Source of the DNA: Gemmatimonas phototrophica
Lineage (GTDB): Bacteria; Gemmatimonadota; Gemmatimonadetes; Gemmatimonadales; Gemmatimonadaceae
Reading direction: 5' to 3'
Assembly: GCF_000695095.2 (NCBI RefSeq)
Contig: NZ_CP011454.1
Location: forward strand, 3,224,001-3,288,000
Length of the DNA stretch: 64,000 nt
Shown: in pieces, positions 7,384-16,299 of the stretch
How positions within the stretch are numbered: position 1 is the stretch's first letter
How the letters are laid out: each line of letters begins with the position of its first letter
Position numbers and translations under genes: made by a program
Notes under the pieces: model-generated
What the model was told of the DNA's origin: nothing
What the model saw: only the letters and a program-made list of their open reading frames with translations
The model's database searches: none

Positions 7384-9435
7384 ATGCCGACAGTTTTTTG
7401 CACCTGGCAACGCGCGCTGCTCGTTGCTGCGCTCGTGTCGCCCGCGGCCGCGCCCACGCTGACAGCGCAAGGCAGCACCCCGCCCAAGGATCGACTCACC
7501 ATCGCGGACTACTTCAACTGGGAAGACGTCAGCAACCCTTCGCTGTCCCCCGATGGGCGGCAGGTGCTGTACACGCGCACGTGGATTGATCAACTCAACG
7601 ATCGCCGCGAAAGTGCGGTGTGGCTGATGAATGCCGACGGGACGAAGAACCGCTTCCTCGTCAAAGGCTCGGACGCGCGCTGGAGTCCTGATGGCACGCG
7701 CATTTCGTTTGTCGCCCCCGGGGAGCCCGGTGGCGCACAGATCTGGGTGCGCTACATGGATGCCGAAGGGGCCACCACGCAGATCACGCGCTTGAGCGAG
7801 TCACCCAGTGACGTGGAATGGAGCCCCGACGGCAAGACCATTGCCTTTGGCATGCTGGTGCGGCAGAACGAAGACTGGCGCATTGCCATGCCTACACCAC
7901 CGCGTGGCGCCAAGTGGACGGAACCGCCGCGCGTGGTGCAGAAGGTCCGCTATCGCGCCGATCGTCAGGGCTTCCTCGAGAACGGATTGCGACAGCTGTT
8001 CACCGTGCCCGCCGACGGAGGCACCCCGCGGCAGATCACCAGCGGTGACTGGCCCGCCAACGGGAATGCGTGGACCCCGGATGGCGCGTCGCTGCTCTTC
8101 ACCTCCAACCGGGTGGCCGACGCCGAATACAGCTGGCGTCAGAGCGACATCTATGCCGTGAACGTGGCCAGCGGGGCCATCACGCAGCTCACCAAGCGCA
8201 ATGGCCCCGACAACGGCCCCGTGCCCAGCCCTGACGGCCGCTACATCGCCTACACGGGCTACGACAGCACGGATGCCACGTGGAAGGACGCCGCGATGTA
8301 CGTCATGGACGCCAATGGCGCCAACCCGCGAGCGCTCACGGAAAAGCTGGATCGCACCCCGAGTGGCATGATGTGGGCGCCCGACGGCAGTGGTGTGTAC
8401 TTCAACGTGGAACAGGAAGGCGCGCGCAATCTGTACTTCGTGTCGCTCAAGGGCGACGTGAAACCCGTGACCAAGGGCGCGCAGGTGCTGACGGTCACCG
8501 ACCTGGGGAAGTCGTTCCTGGCCGTTGGGACCATGAGCAACGCCAGCAAGCCCACCGATATCGTGGCATTCGATGTGCGCACCCCAACCGTCAAGCAGCT
8601 CACCGATGTGAATGGTGATGTGCTGGCCGGCAAGCGGCTCGCGACCACGGAGGAGGTGTGGTTCACGTCTGTTGACGGCTTCCGCATTCAAGGGTGGATC
8701 GTCAAACCCGCCGACTTTGATCCGAGCAAGAAGTATCCGCTCATGCTGGAGATTCACGGCGGCCCGCACAGCATGTACAACGTAGGGTTCAGCTTTGCGC
8801 GGCAGGATCATGCCGCGAACGGCTTCGTGCTGTTGTACACCAATCCGCGCGGCTCCACCGGCTACGGCAGCGCGTTCGGCAATGCCATCAAGAACGCCTA
8901 TCCGGGCAAGGACTACGACGACCTCATGGCCGGTGTGGATACGGTCATCAACCGCGGCTTTGTTGACAAGAATCGGCTGTATGTCTTTGGCTGCTCCGGT
9001 GGCGGTGTGCTCACCAGCTGGATTGTGGGTCACACCAATCGCTTTGCGGCGGCCAGCGCCAATTGCCCCGTCACCAACTGGTTGAGCTTCGTCGGCACCA
9101 CCGACGGTCCGGGGTGGTACAACAACTTTGCGAAGTATCCGTGGGATGATCCGACCGAACACCTCAAGCGGTCCCCGCTCATGTACGTGGGCAATGTGAA
9201 TACCCCCACGATGCTCATGACCGGCGTGAACGACCTTCGGACCCCCATGGGGCAGACCGAGGAGTATTACGAAGCGCTCAAAATCCGGAAGGTGCCCACC
9301 GCCATGGTGCGCTTCAACAACGAGTGGCACGGCACCAGCTCCACTCCCTCCAACTTCCTGCGCACGCAGTTGTATCTTCGCAGCTGGTTTGAACGCTACA
9401 AGCAGCCCCCCACCACCAAGATCACGCAGGAATGA
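7384..9435 (+). CDS. Secreted S9 family prolyl oligopeptidase-type peptidase
   Basis: A 683-residue exported serine peptidase. A signal peptide (to about residue 28) precedes a beta-propeller built of TolB/WD40-like repeats with recurrent SPDG(R/K/T) motifs (about 40-420) and then an alpha/beta-hydrolase peptidase domain (about 440-675). The catalytic triad is visible as Ser538 (GCSGGG), Asp617 (GVNDLR) and His649 (EWHG). This architecture is that of acylaminoacyl-peptidase and dipeptidyl-peptidase relatives that trim short peptides in the periplasm. It is the first of three S9 enzymes in this window. It ends 48 bases before the DUF218 gene. Exact substrate unknown. Confidence 0.92.
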   Translation: MPTVFCTWQRALLVAALVSPAAAPTLTAQGSTPPKDRLTIADYFNWEDVSNPSLSPDGRQVLYTRTWIDQLNDRRESAVWLMNADGTKNRFLVKGSDARWSPDGTRISFVAPGEPGGAQIWVRYMDAEGATTQITRLSESPSDVEWSPDGKTIAFGMLVRQNEDWRIAMPTPPRGAKWTEPPRVVQKVRYRADRQGFLENGLRQLFTVPADGGTPRQITSGDWPANGNAWTPDGASLLFTSNRVADAEYSWRQSDIYAVNVASGAITQLTKRNGPDNGPVPSPDGRYIAYTGYDSTDATWKDAAMYVMDANGANPRALTEKLDRTPSGMMWAPDGSGVYFNVEQEGARNLYFVSLKGDVKPVTKGAQVLTVTDLGKSFLAVGTMSNASKPTDIVAFDVRTPTVKQLTDVNGDVLAGKRLATTEEVWFTSVDGFRIQGWIVKPADFDPSKKYPLMLEIHGGPHSMYNVGFSFARQDHAANGFVLLYTNPRGSTGYGSAFGNAIKNAYPGKDYDDLMAGVDTVINRGFVDKNRLYVFGCSGGGVLTSWIVGHTNRFAAASANCPVTNWLSFVGTTDGPGWYNNFAKYPWDDPTEHLKRSPLMYVGNVNTPTMLMTGVNDLRTPMGQTEEYYEALKIRKVPTAMVRFNNEWHGTSSTPSNFLRTQLYLRSWFERYKQPPTTKITQE

Positions 9436-9483
9436 AAGCCACCATGTGGGTGAACGTGTGCGTCCCCACGAGCGGGTGTCCAC

Positions 9484-10320
9484 GTGAGTGATATGCTGTT
9501 CCGGGGGCGCGGCGCCAACATCGGCATCCGCGCCCCCGCGTGGCTCGTACGTGGCAGTGGCGCCATACTGGGGCTCTGCCTCATGCAGTTGCTCGCCGCG
9601 TTGGGGATCTTTTCCGCCCTCGGCGTTTCCGTGACGCTGGCGCGCCTCGTATGCGTTGTGATTGGCGCGTTGCTGGCCCCCTCGGCCGTTGGGGCATGGC
9701 TCTGGGGGATGACGGCCCTCACCGCCGGCCTGCTGCTCGTGGTGTCCTACACCCCGACGGCAGCGCCACTTCTGGCGGGCTTTGTCCGCCGCGATGGCAA
9801 CCGTTCGCCCGCGCCCGACGCGGTCGTGGTGTTCTCCGGGGCCGTGACCGCCGAGGGGCGGGTAATGGGGCCGGCGCTGGACCGCCTGCTGACCGGGATG
9901 GCGGAAGCCAAGCGCCGCCGTATTCCCCAACTCGCGCTGTCCACCGTGGCCGACGAGGACGATCCCACGGTCGCGACATCAGAGCGAGATCAGCGTGAAC
10001 TGGCGCTCACGTTCGCACCGGAACTGCAGCTGCGTTTTGTGCACGACGTGCATAGCACCCGCGATGAGGCCCTGGCCTTTGCGGCCGTGGCACGGACCCA
10101 TGGCTGGCAGCGTGTGCTGGTCGTCACGTCGCCCTCACACAGCCGACGGGCCTGTCGTGCGGTTGAGCGGGCCGGTCTCGCCGTGCAGTGCCTCCCAGCG
10201 GTCTCACGCAGCTATGCCCTCAGCAAGCTGGACCATCCCGAAAGCCGGCGACTGGCCTTTGGCGACGTGATCTACGAAACAGCCGCGACGCTGCTCTACG
10301 AGCTACGGGACTGGATGTAG
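9484..10320 (+). CDS. DUF218 (YdcF/SanA/ElyC-like) membrane protein
   Basis: A 278-residue protein with three N-terminal hydrophobic segments (about residues 20-95) and a DUF218 domain behind them. Characteristic parts are a strand carrying DAVVVFSGAV, the TRDEALAFA helix start and the VLVVTSPSHSRRA motif. Members sit in the inner membrane with the domain outside and are connected with envelope permeability, cell-wall precursors and vancomycin sensitivity (SanA, ElyC). The start is GTG 9484; an ATG three codons later is equally possible. It may be co-transcribed with the S9 peptidase upstream. Confidence 0.82.
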   Translation: MSDMLFRGRGANIGIRAPAWLVRGSGAILGLCLMQLLAALGIFSALGVSVTLARLVCVVIGALLAPSAVGAWLWGMTALTAGLLLVVSYTPTAAPLLAGFVRRDGNRSPAPDAVVVFSGAVTAEGRVMGPALDRLLTGMAEAKRRRIPQLALSTVADEDDPTVATSERDQRELALTFAPELQLRFVHDVHSTRDEALAFAAVARTHGWQRVLVVTSPSHSRRACRAVERAGLAVQCLPAVSRSYALSKLDHPESRRLAFGDVIYETAATLLYELRDWM

Positions 10321-10459
10321 AGCCCGCCACGGGGCCACACCGTGACTGGTGATTTACCGCACAGACGGTTGCGCGGTTTGTGACGTGGCGCACTTTCAAG
10401 TGATGGCCGCGTCCGGTACGTTCTCTCGGACTCACGCTGTTTTCCTCAACCCGTCTTCC

Positions 10460-11410
10460 ATGCATCGCTTTCATACTCGCCGGCGTATCACCGCCGCTGC
10501 CGTATTCGTTGCCGCGCTGACCACCGGAGCTTGCACCGATACTGCCACCCGGGCACGCGCCGATTCACTGGCGGCAGCTTTGGCTTCGGCGAGCGCTGAG
10601 CGCGATTCACTGCAGGGCCTCATGCAGGGCACGTCCTCCGAAAAGGACCGGGCACTCGCACAGGTCGTGGAAGCCTCCAAGTTTGCGGATGCCGTCGACG
10701 CCGAATTGCGTCAGGTCCGAGGCCTCACCTCCAAGGTGGGCGTGAACAAGAGCGACGAATCGGGGAAGACCGAAGCGGCCGCGGCGCAAAAGGACATCCT
10801 CGACCGTCTCAAGCAGATGCGTCAGCGCCTGAATGCGCGCCAGTCTCAGGTGCGGGCGCTGCTGGATACCCTGCGCGCGCAGCGTGCCGATTCCACCGCC
10901 TCCGCCACGTTGCTGGCCGATCTCAATGCGCGGCTGGAGCAGCGTGACAAGGAAATCGCCGTCTTCCAGGAAGAGATCCGTTCGCTGCGCACGCAGAACG
11001 AGCAGCTCACGGCCGACAAGGCCGTTCTCAGCGATACGGTGAAGGCCATGGATGTGCGTGAAAACCGCGTGTACTACGTGGTGGGATCGCGTCGCCAGCT
11101 GATCAACGATGGCGTGGCCATTGAAGAAGGGGGCTCGCGCGGTCTGCTCATCGTGAAGCTCGGCAAGACCCTCGTGCCGGCGCGTACGCTTGACGAAAAC
11201 CGATTCACGCGCGCCGATCGTCGTGAAGTGCTCACCATTCCGTTGCCGCGTAACGATCGGGCGTACAAGATCGTGTCGCGCCACGATGTGGGGCTCCTTG
11301 AAGTGGCCAAGAAGGAGAAGGACGGATCGTTCCGTGGCGAAAGCATTCGGATTACCGACCCGGCGAAGTTCTGGGCCCCGTCCCGCTATCTGATCATCAC
11401 CGAGAAGTAA
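10460..11410 (+). CDS. Coiled-coil lipoprotein
   Basis: The frame is open from 10349, but ATG 10460 begins a basic, hydrophobic export signal ending in a lipobox-like TTGAC, so I read a lipoprotein of 316 residues with Cys at about position 21. Residues ~25-195 are a long Ala/Gln/Asp/Arg-rich coiled coil. The C-terminal ~110 residues form a compact strand-rich domain beginning with VYYVVGSRRQL. The layout resembles a lipoprotein family known in Bacteroidota that is sometimes annotated as Cbp1-like collagen-binding; I would not transfer that function. The stop overlaps the convergent ABC-2 permease gene by 14 bases. Confidence 0.65.
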   Translation: MHRFHTRRRITAAAVFVAALTTGACTDTATRARADSLAAALASASAERDSLQGLMQGTSSEKDRALAQVVEASKFADAVDAELRQVRGLTSKVGVNKSDESGKTEAAAAQKDILDRLKQMRQRLNARQSQVRALLDTLRAQRADSTASATLLADLNARLEQRDKEIAVFQEEIRSLRTQNEQLTADKAVLSDTVKAMDVRENRVYYVVGSRRQLINDGVAIEEGGSRGLLIVKLGKTLVPARTLDENRFTRADRREVLTIPLPRNDRAYKIVSRHDVGLLEVAKKEKDGSFRGESIRITDPAKFWAPSRYLIITEK

Positions 11411-13085
11411 TAGCGGGACTGGTGCGGCCGCCTGACGGCCAGCGCCACCAACAGAGCAACAGCAACGCGGCGCTTACGGCACTCCAGTAAGCGCCGCGTT
11501 GCAGTAGTATCCCCCAGAACACGCCGTCGCCCGCTGCCGTGGCCAAAGGCCCCGCGTCGGCAAAGCGGACCCACCAGGGTGTAGCGCCGCGGGTATTGAT
11601 GACCACCGCCATGACCCAGCCGGTGATGAGCAGGAGATGGGCCGCCACTTTGTGATCGAGCAGCACGTGCACCGTCAGTGACAGCACGGTCAGCTGTGCA
11701 AAGGGCAACCAGAGCACAAACACGCTCCAGGCGCCCCACGCCATCAGCTGTGGCGCGTGCAGAGAGCCTGTGCGAAGGACAGCAACAAGCAGGGCGCCAA
11801 GTGCGACGGGCAGCACGATCTGCAATTGCCCGGTGAGCAGCCCCTGAACCCGTCCAACCACCAGATCACGGCGCGAAATCGGCAACGCGTCTACCAACTG
11901 GTCCACACGCACGTCACGTTCGCGCCACACCAGTTCACCGGCGTACACGGTGGCCAGCAGAATGAGAAACAGGCGTGCGTGCTCGCTCACCAGCATAAGC
12001 GCCGCAACGGTTGGCTCACCGATGTGCAACGGACGTAGCAGCGCATTTGCCAGGGCATTGAGTACCGCCAGTGAGGACACGATACGCCATCCGCCATCAC
12101 GTTGCATCCATTGCGCCGTAAACCGACGCAGCGACATCAGGACAGAGGTATCTCGAAACGGCGTATCCGCCCGGTGCTGCTCACCGACCACCATGACCTG
12201 CTCCACTCGTGGCGCGAACAAGCGGGCAGTGGCGCCGTACAGCAGCAGCCCCACCGCCCCGAGTGCTATGCCAAGCCACGTCAGCCGGTTATACAGCAGC
12301 AAACCGGTGAAGGGGACCTGATTATTCGCGCGCTGTTCGACGGTCCACGCGGCCGTCGCGGCAAGGACCGGCGCGTTGCCAAACGGATCGAGCAGAGCGC
12401 CGGCCGTAGCGGTGGACGGATTGGCGACCAGCGCCAGGGCCACCTGCCACACCCCCACCAGCAGTAGCGCCGTCGCCAATACGCCAAGAACCCGCTGGGT
12501 GAGAGCGCCGGCGACCGCCAGCACGGCCGTGACCACGAACATCGTAGGCACGGTGATGAACAGGTATGCTCGCAGGCTCTCCAGCACCGCCTGTGCCACG
12601 GAACCACCCGCCAGTGCAGTGCCAAGGACGAGGCCAACGGGCATCGCGGCGTAGACCGTCGACATGATGCTGAGGGCTGCCAGCACCCTGCCAACAAACC
12701 AGATTCTGGGTGAGAGGCCGGTGGTGGCAATCATGGAGCGCGTCCGTTGGGCTTCGTCGCGCAGCATGGCGGTGGTGGCAATCATGGTGGTGATCACCTG
12801 CCCGAAGGCCGTGAGCCCGCCAAAGGCCAGCATGAGCGCCCAACTGGCGGTCCTCGGCACACTGCCCCTATTCGACACCAGTTCCACCGCATTCGACGAC
12901 GCGTAGCCAAGCGCCAGCAAGCCAAACACCAGCGCGTACAGCGTGGTGAGCGGATCACGCAGCTGGGCATGTACTTCCATTCGGACCACGGCAAACAAAC
13001 GCGCCCGCTGCACAGCAGCGGGCGCGGAGCTCGCGCGAGGACGCCCGGATTCAGACGTGGGGCAGTTCCCGGTCGCCAACGTCAC
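11397..13085 (-). CDS. ABC-2 type transporter permease (no ATPase nearby)
   Basis: A 562-residue protein with about twelve membrane helices in two similar halves. Each half begins with a cytoplasmic amphipathic entry region (RMEVHAQLRDPLTTLY near residue 36; VWRERDVRVDQLVDALPISRRDLVVGRV near 390). The second signature is typical of the large permeases that in some phyla are fused to an M1 aminopeptidase; here the protein stops after the membrane part. The GTG at 13085 has an AGGAAGG ribosome site and overlaps the DUF983 gene by 35 bases, so it is the last gene of a three-gene operon with the hydrolase and DUF983. The matching ATPase is not in the window. Confidence 0.75.
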   Translation of the reverse strand: MTLATGNCPTSESGRPRASSAPAAVQRARLFAVVRMEVHAQLRDPLTTLYALVFGLLALGYASSNAVELVSNRGSVPRTASWALMLAFGGLTAFGQVITTMIATTAMLRDEAQRTRSMIATTGLSPRIWFVGRVLAALSIMSTVYAAMPVGLVLGTALAGGSVAQAVLESLRAYLFITVPTMFVVTAVLAVAGALTQRVLGVLATALLLVGVWQVALALVANPSTATAGALLDPFGNAPVLAATAAWTVEQRANNQVPFTGLLLYNRLTWLGIALGAVGLLLYGATARLFAPRVEQVMVVGEQHRADTPFRDTSVLMSLRRFTAQWMQRDGGWRIVSSLAVLNALANALLRPLHIGEPTVAALMLVSEHARLFLILLATVYAGELVWRERDVRVDQLVDALPISRRDLVVGRVQGLLTGQLQIVLPVALGALLVAVLRTGSLHAPQLMAWGAWSVFVLWLPFAQLTVLSLTVHVLLDHKVAAHLLLITGWVMAVVINTRGATPWWVRFADAGPLATAAGDGVFWGILLQRGAYWSAVSAALLLLCWWRWPSGGRTSPAITSR

Positions 13086-13518
13086 CGCCTTCCTGATGCC
13101 ACTGCAGTTCTTCCGGGGTGAGCGGACGAATGGTCAGATCCACTGCGAGCCATGTGGTTTTGGCGAACGGATAGCACCCGATGCACCCGGCCAGCATGAG
13201 GAAGCCCGTCACATAAGTGATCAAATCCCAGGGGGGATCGGGCCACGTGAGAAAAACGAAACCGCAGACGCAGAAGAACAGAATGAGTTCCACCGCGATC
13301 AGGTTGAACAGATAGGCGCCCACGAAGTAGTCAGCCTCGCCCCGTTCAAGCCGCAACCCGCAGCTGGGACAGTTGTGCTTCAGCTGAAAGAACGACGCAA
13401 AGATTTTGCGGCCACCACAGTGCGGGCAACGCAGGCGGAGCGCCCGCGTCATCAGCTGCATGATAGTGGCCCGCGGCAAATCGATGGCCCGCGTGCCCAG
13501 AAGAATAGCAGTGGTCAT
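13051..13518 (-). CDS. DUF983 family zinc-ribbon membrane protein
   Basis: A 155-residue protein. Two CxxC pairs (CPHCGG and CPSCGL) form a zinc ribbon in the N-terminal third, followed by two strongly hydrophobic helices (about residues 85-135). This is the DUF983 layout; the family has no established biochemical role. The start at ATG 13518 overlaps the stop of the upstream hydrolase gene (ATGA), implying translational coupling, and its own 3' end overlaps the ABC-2 permease. The longer frame to 13563 lies inside the hydrolase gene and is not needed. Confidence 0.85.
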   Translation of the reverse strand: MTTAILLGTRAIDLPRATIMQLMTRALRLRCPHCGGRKIFASFFQLKHNCPSCGLRLERGEADYFVGAYLFNLIAVELILFFCVCGFVFLTWPDPPWDLITYVTGFLMLAGCIGCYPFAKTTWLAVDLTIRPLTPEELQWHQEGGDVGDRELPHV

Positions 13519-14612
13519 CGTTGCGGCAACGCGGCCAGAAACTCGGCGAGATAGTTGCCCCACACCCGCGGCAGGGAATGCGTACCGTGCCCACGGGTAT
13601 CCGCCGTAATGGGCAGCAGGATGAAGCGCGTCTTTGGCATCTGCTTCGCATACCGCTCGGCCAACCCGAGTTCGGGCGGATTCACCTGATCATCAGCGGA
13701 GTTGATGAACAGCGCCGGCGCCGTGATTTCCTTGACCCGCGCCGAGGGATCGTAGTCGCGCGAGGCATCGAATTGGTACAGAAAGTCATTGGCGTCAGTG
13801 GTGCGCATGCGAGCGTCGAGATAGGCACGGATCACCGAGTCCGCACGGTCCCTTGTCGGCGCCTGCGTTTGCTGCACCAGCGGCGCACTCGACATGATGT
13901 ACAGCATCATCTGCGCGGCCCGTAGCCCCGGGGGCTGCGTGGTGTACTCGCCACCGTTCCACACGGGATCGGCGCGGATGGCGTCCATCGCCATGGTCCG
14001 GATCATCCGATTGCGGCCGGCAATCTGGCTGGGTACGCAGGCGAATGGCGCGAGTCCGTCCATGAAGGTCGGGTACGTGTACCCCCAGACCCAGCCGTGC
14101 ATGCACCCCATGGAGGTGCCCATGATCAGGCGCAGGTGATTCACCCCCAGATGCTCGGTAAGCAGGCGATGCTGCGCGGCCACCATGTCGGTATAGCCGT
14201 ATTTGGGGAACCGGGCGTGCAGCCCATTGCTGGGCTTGCTTGAACCGCCATGCCCCACGCCGTCCGGGAGGATGATGTAGTACTTGGCGCTATCGAGCAG
14301 CTGGCCGGGACCGAATAATTCGCCCGCATATCCCGGCGACAGAAACCCTCGGCCGCTTCCCCCGGTGCCGTGCAGAATCATGACCGCATTGCGGACGACA
14401 CCGCCGGCATCGCGTCGAGGGGTACCGAGCGTCGTGTAATGCAGGGTGAGCTCGGGCAGGGTTTCCCCCGAACTGAACGCAAAGTTTCGAACGACGAAAT
14501 CGCCCTGCATGCCGACCTGCGCCCACGGATTCTGCGCAGGCAAGGTTGTGGCGAGCACAGCCATACCAGTGACGGCTGTGCAAAGGCGACGGATCAGGCG
14601 GGTGGTTTCCAT
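13515..14612 (-). CDS. Secreted alpha/beta hydrolase of the MetX (homoserine acetyltransferase-like) family
   Basis: The frame opens at 14852, but ATG 14612 begins a signal peptide (LIRRLCTAVTGMAVLATTLPAQ), giving 365 residues. The fold is that of homoserine O-acetyltransferase: oxyanion loop HGTGGSG at residues 81-87, nucleophile Ser167 in GTSMGC, an Asp in NSADDQVNP and a His in RGHGTH near the end. A true MetX is cytoplasmic and would not carry a signal peptide, so this is more likely an exported esterase or acyltransferase of the superfamily. It heads an operon with DUF983 and the ABC-2 permease. The upstream region faces the divergent kinase gene. Confidence 0.82.
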   Translation of the reverse strand: METTRLIRRLCTAVTGMAVLATTLPAQNPWAQVGMQGDFVVRNFAFSSGETLPELTLHYTTLGTPRRDAGGVVRNAVMILHGTGGSGRGFLSPGYAGELFGPGQLLDSAKYYIILPDGVGHGGSSKPSNGLHARFPKYGYTDMVAAQHRLLTEHLGVNHLRLIMGTSMGCMHGWVWGYTYPTFMDGLAPFACVPSQIAGRNRMIRTMAMDAIRADPVWNGGEYTTQPPGLRAAQMMLYIMSSAPLVQQTQAPTRDRADSVIRAYLDARMRTTDANDFLYQFDASRDYDPSARVKEITAPALFINSADDQVNPPELGLAERYAKQMPKTRFILLPITADTRGHGTHSLPRVWGNYLAEFLAALPQR

Positions 14613-14736
14613 AGCTGAAAGATACCGAAGTTCCCGGCGCGACAGAGGGCTCAGCCCCGTCGGCCCGCAAATCATGATATCTTCTCCATGTGATGGGTGC
14701 TTGCCTTCTCTCCCCCCCTCAGTAGCTTCGCTTCCT
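14613..14736. promoter_or_regulatory. Divergent promoter region between hydrolase operon and kinase gene
   Basis: These 124 bases separate two outward-facing genes and must hold promoters for both. It includes an AT-richer patch at about 14671-14693, but I cannot assign -35/-10 boxes with confidence. Confidence 0.35.
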
Positions 14737-16230
14737 GTGAGTGCGACCAAGGTCTGCCCCCAGTGCGGGGACGAATACGACGACGCGATTGCGTTCTGTT
14801 CAAAAGACGGAACGCCTCTCGTGGCACAGTCTGAAGGAAACCTGATCGGCAAGATGTTTGGAGGCCGCTACAAGGTCATCCAGCAGCTTGGCGAGGGGGG
14901 CATGGGTCAGGTGTATCTGGCCGAGCACGTCCGCATGAAGCGCAAAAGCGCCATCAAGATCATGCGACCGGCGCTCGTGCACGAGCCGGAGGCCCTGCAG
15001 CGCTTTACGCGCGAGGCGGAGAACGCCTCCAAGATCTCGCACCCCAACGTGGCGAGCATCTTCGATTTTGGTGAGACCGACGAAGGGCTCGTCTATCTCG
15101 CCATGGAGTTCATCGAAGGGGAATCGCTCTCGGCGCTGCTGAAGCGTGAGATTGCGATGCACCCGGTGGTGGCGGCCGATATCATCGCGCAGGCGTCCGA
15201 TGCATTGGCTGCAGCGCACGAGCTTGGCATCCTGCATCGCGATATCAAGCCGGACAATATCATGGTATCCAAGCGTCCCGACGGCACCTTCGTCGTGAAG
15301 CTGGTGGACTTTGGTATTGCCCGCACCATGGAGCGCGGCTCGCAGCAGGTCACGCGTACTGGCTTTGCGGTGGGCACCCCCGAGTACATGTCGCCTGAGC
15401 AGCTGTCGGGCGATGTGCTGGATGCACGCTCTGACCAGTACTCCCTGGCCTTGGTGGCGTTCATTGCACTCACGGGCCACGACGCCTTCCCGAATTCGTC
15501 GTCCAAGGAATCGCTCATCGCGCGCCTCACCAGCCGCCCGCGGCGGTTGGACGAAGTGCGCGACGACCTGGATTGGCCCAACAGCATTCAGAGCGTCTTC
15601 GATCAGTCACTCGCCCCCGATCCCAGCGATCGTTTTCCAAGCGTCGCGGAGTTTGGTGTGGCGTTGGCCAATGCGGTGGAAGAGATGACACCCACGCAGA
15701 CGGCGGAGATGTATCGTCACGCGCTGGGGCAGCGCATGCTCAGTGTGGCCGCACGTACGCCGGGAGAAAACTCCAGCGTCCGTACGCCAGCCAAGGCGCA
15801 GGCGACGCAAAAAGCCAAGGCCCAGAAAGCGGAGGCCAAGCGCCGCCGTGATCCGGTTGCGGTACGTCGGCGTCAGTCCATTTTTCCGTACATTGTGATG
15901 GCTGCTGGCCTCACATATGGTGTGTACTTTTACGGCTCAAAGCAGCCGGCGGGGACCACCGCCAACGATGCCGCCGTGCAAATTGCGGCCATGGCGTCAT
16001 CTGCCAAGGCGATCGTGAGCAACTTCACCGGCAAGAAGGCCGACAGCACCGTCACGGCCAAGCCGGAGCCTACCACGGCACCCGTTACCAAGCGTGTGCG
16101 CAAGAAAGCCGCAGCCGATACCACCGCCACTGCGGCCGTGAGTGCCGATTCAGCGGCCAAACCCATTGCAGGCGATAGCGGGGCGGCGTCCACGACACCA
16201 CCACCGCCAGATAGCAGCAGTCTCCGCTGA
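14737..16230 (+). CDS. Zinc-ribbon Ser/Thr protein kinase with one membrane helix
   Basis: A 497-residue Hanks-type kinase. GTG 14737 is chosen because the family N-terminus starts here; the open frame upstream lies in the divergent promoter. An N-terminal zinc ribbon (C7, C10, C21) comes before the kinase domain at about 45-310. That domain has the Gly-rich loop LGEGGMGQVY (51-60), Lys74, HRD at 167-169, DFG at 191-193 and the activation-segment motif GTPEYMSPEQ. All catalytic residues are intact. A basic linker leads to one membrane helix (about 381-400) and an Ala/Thr/Pro-rich outer tail without PASTA repeats. Substrates are unknown. Single gene, ending in a strong hairpin. Confidence 0.92.
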   Translation: MSATKVCPQCGDEYDDAIAFCSKDGTPLVAQSEGNLIGKMFGGRYKVIQQLGEGGMGQVYLAEHVRMKRKSAIKIMRPALVHEPEALQRFTREAENASKISHPNVASIFDFGETDEGLVYLAMEFIEGESLSALLKREIAMHPVVAADIIAQASDALAAAHELGILHRDIKPDNIMVSKRPDGTFVVKLVDFGIARTMERGSQQVTRTGFAVGTPEYMSPEQLSGDVLDARSDQYSLALVAFIALTGHDAFPNSSSKESLIARLTSRPRRLDEVRDDLDWPNSIQSVFDQSLAPDPSDRFPSVAEFGVALANAVEEMTPTQTAEMYRHALGQRMLSVAARTPGENSSVRTPAKAQATQKAKAQKAEAKRRRDPVAVRRRQSIFPYIVMAAGLTYGVYFYGSKQPAGTTANDAAVQIAAMASSAKAIVSNFTGKKADSTVTAKPEPTTAPVTKRVRKKAAADTTATAAVSADSAAKPIAGDSGAASTTPPPPDSSSLR

Positions 16231-16244
16231 GGCGGCGCTATCAG

Positions 16245-16288
16245 CGCAGAAAGGGCCCCGACTCCGATGAGTCGAGGCCCTTTCTGCG
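16245..16288. terminator. Bidirectional terminator hairpin
   Basis: Arms 16245-16257 and 16276-16288 are exact reverse complements (13 bp) and the interior extends the pairing. It lies between the convergent kinase and M14 peptidase genes and can serve both. Confidence 0.8.
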
Positions 16289-16299
16289 TCGTGTTGATG

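Noticed and set aside
7801-9930. A 709-codon minus-strand frame opposite the S9 peptidase and DUF218 genes.
   Set aside because: Antisense to two genes with visible catalytic motifs. Its own product has biased composition and no recognisable domain.
13515-14612. Genuine homoserine O-acetyltransferase (metX) of methionine synthesis.
   Set aside because: The protein has a Sec signal peptide and lies with envelope-type genes, while MetX works in the cytoplasm.
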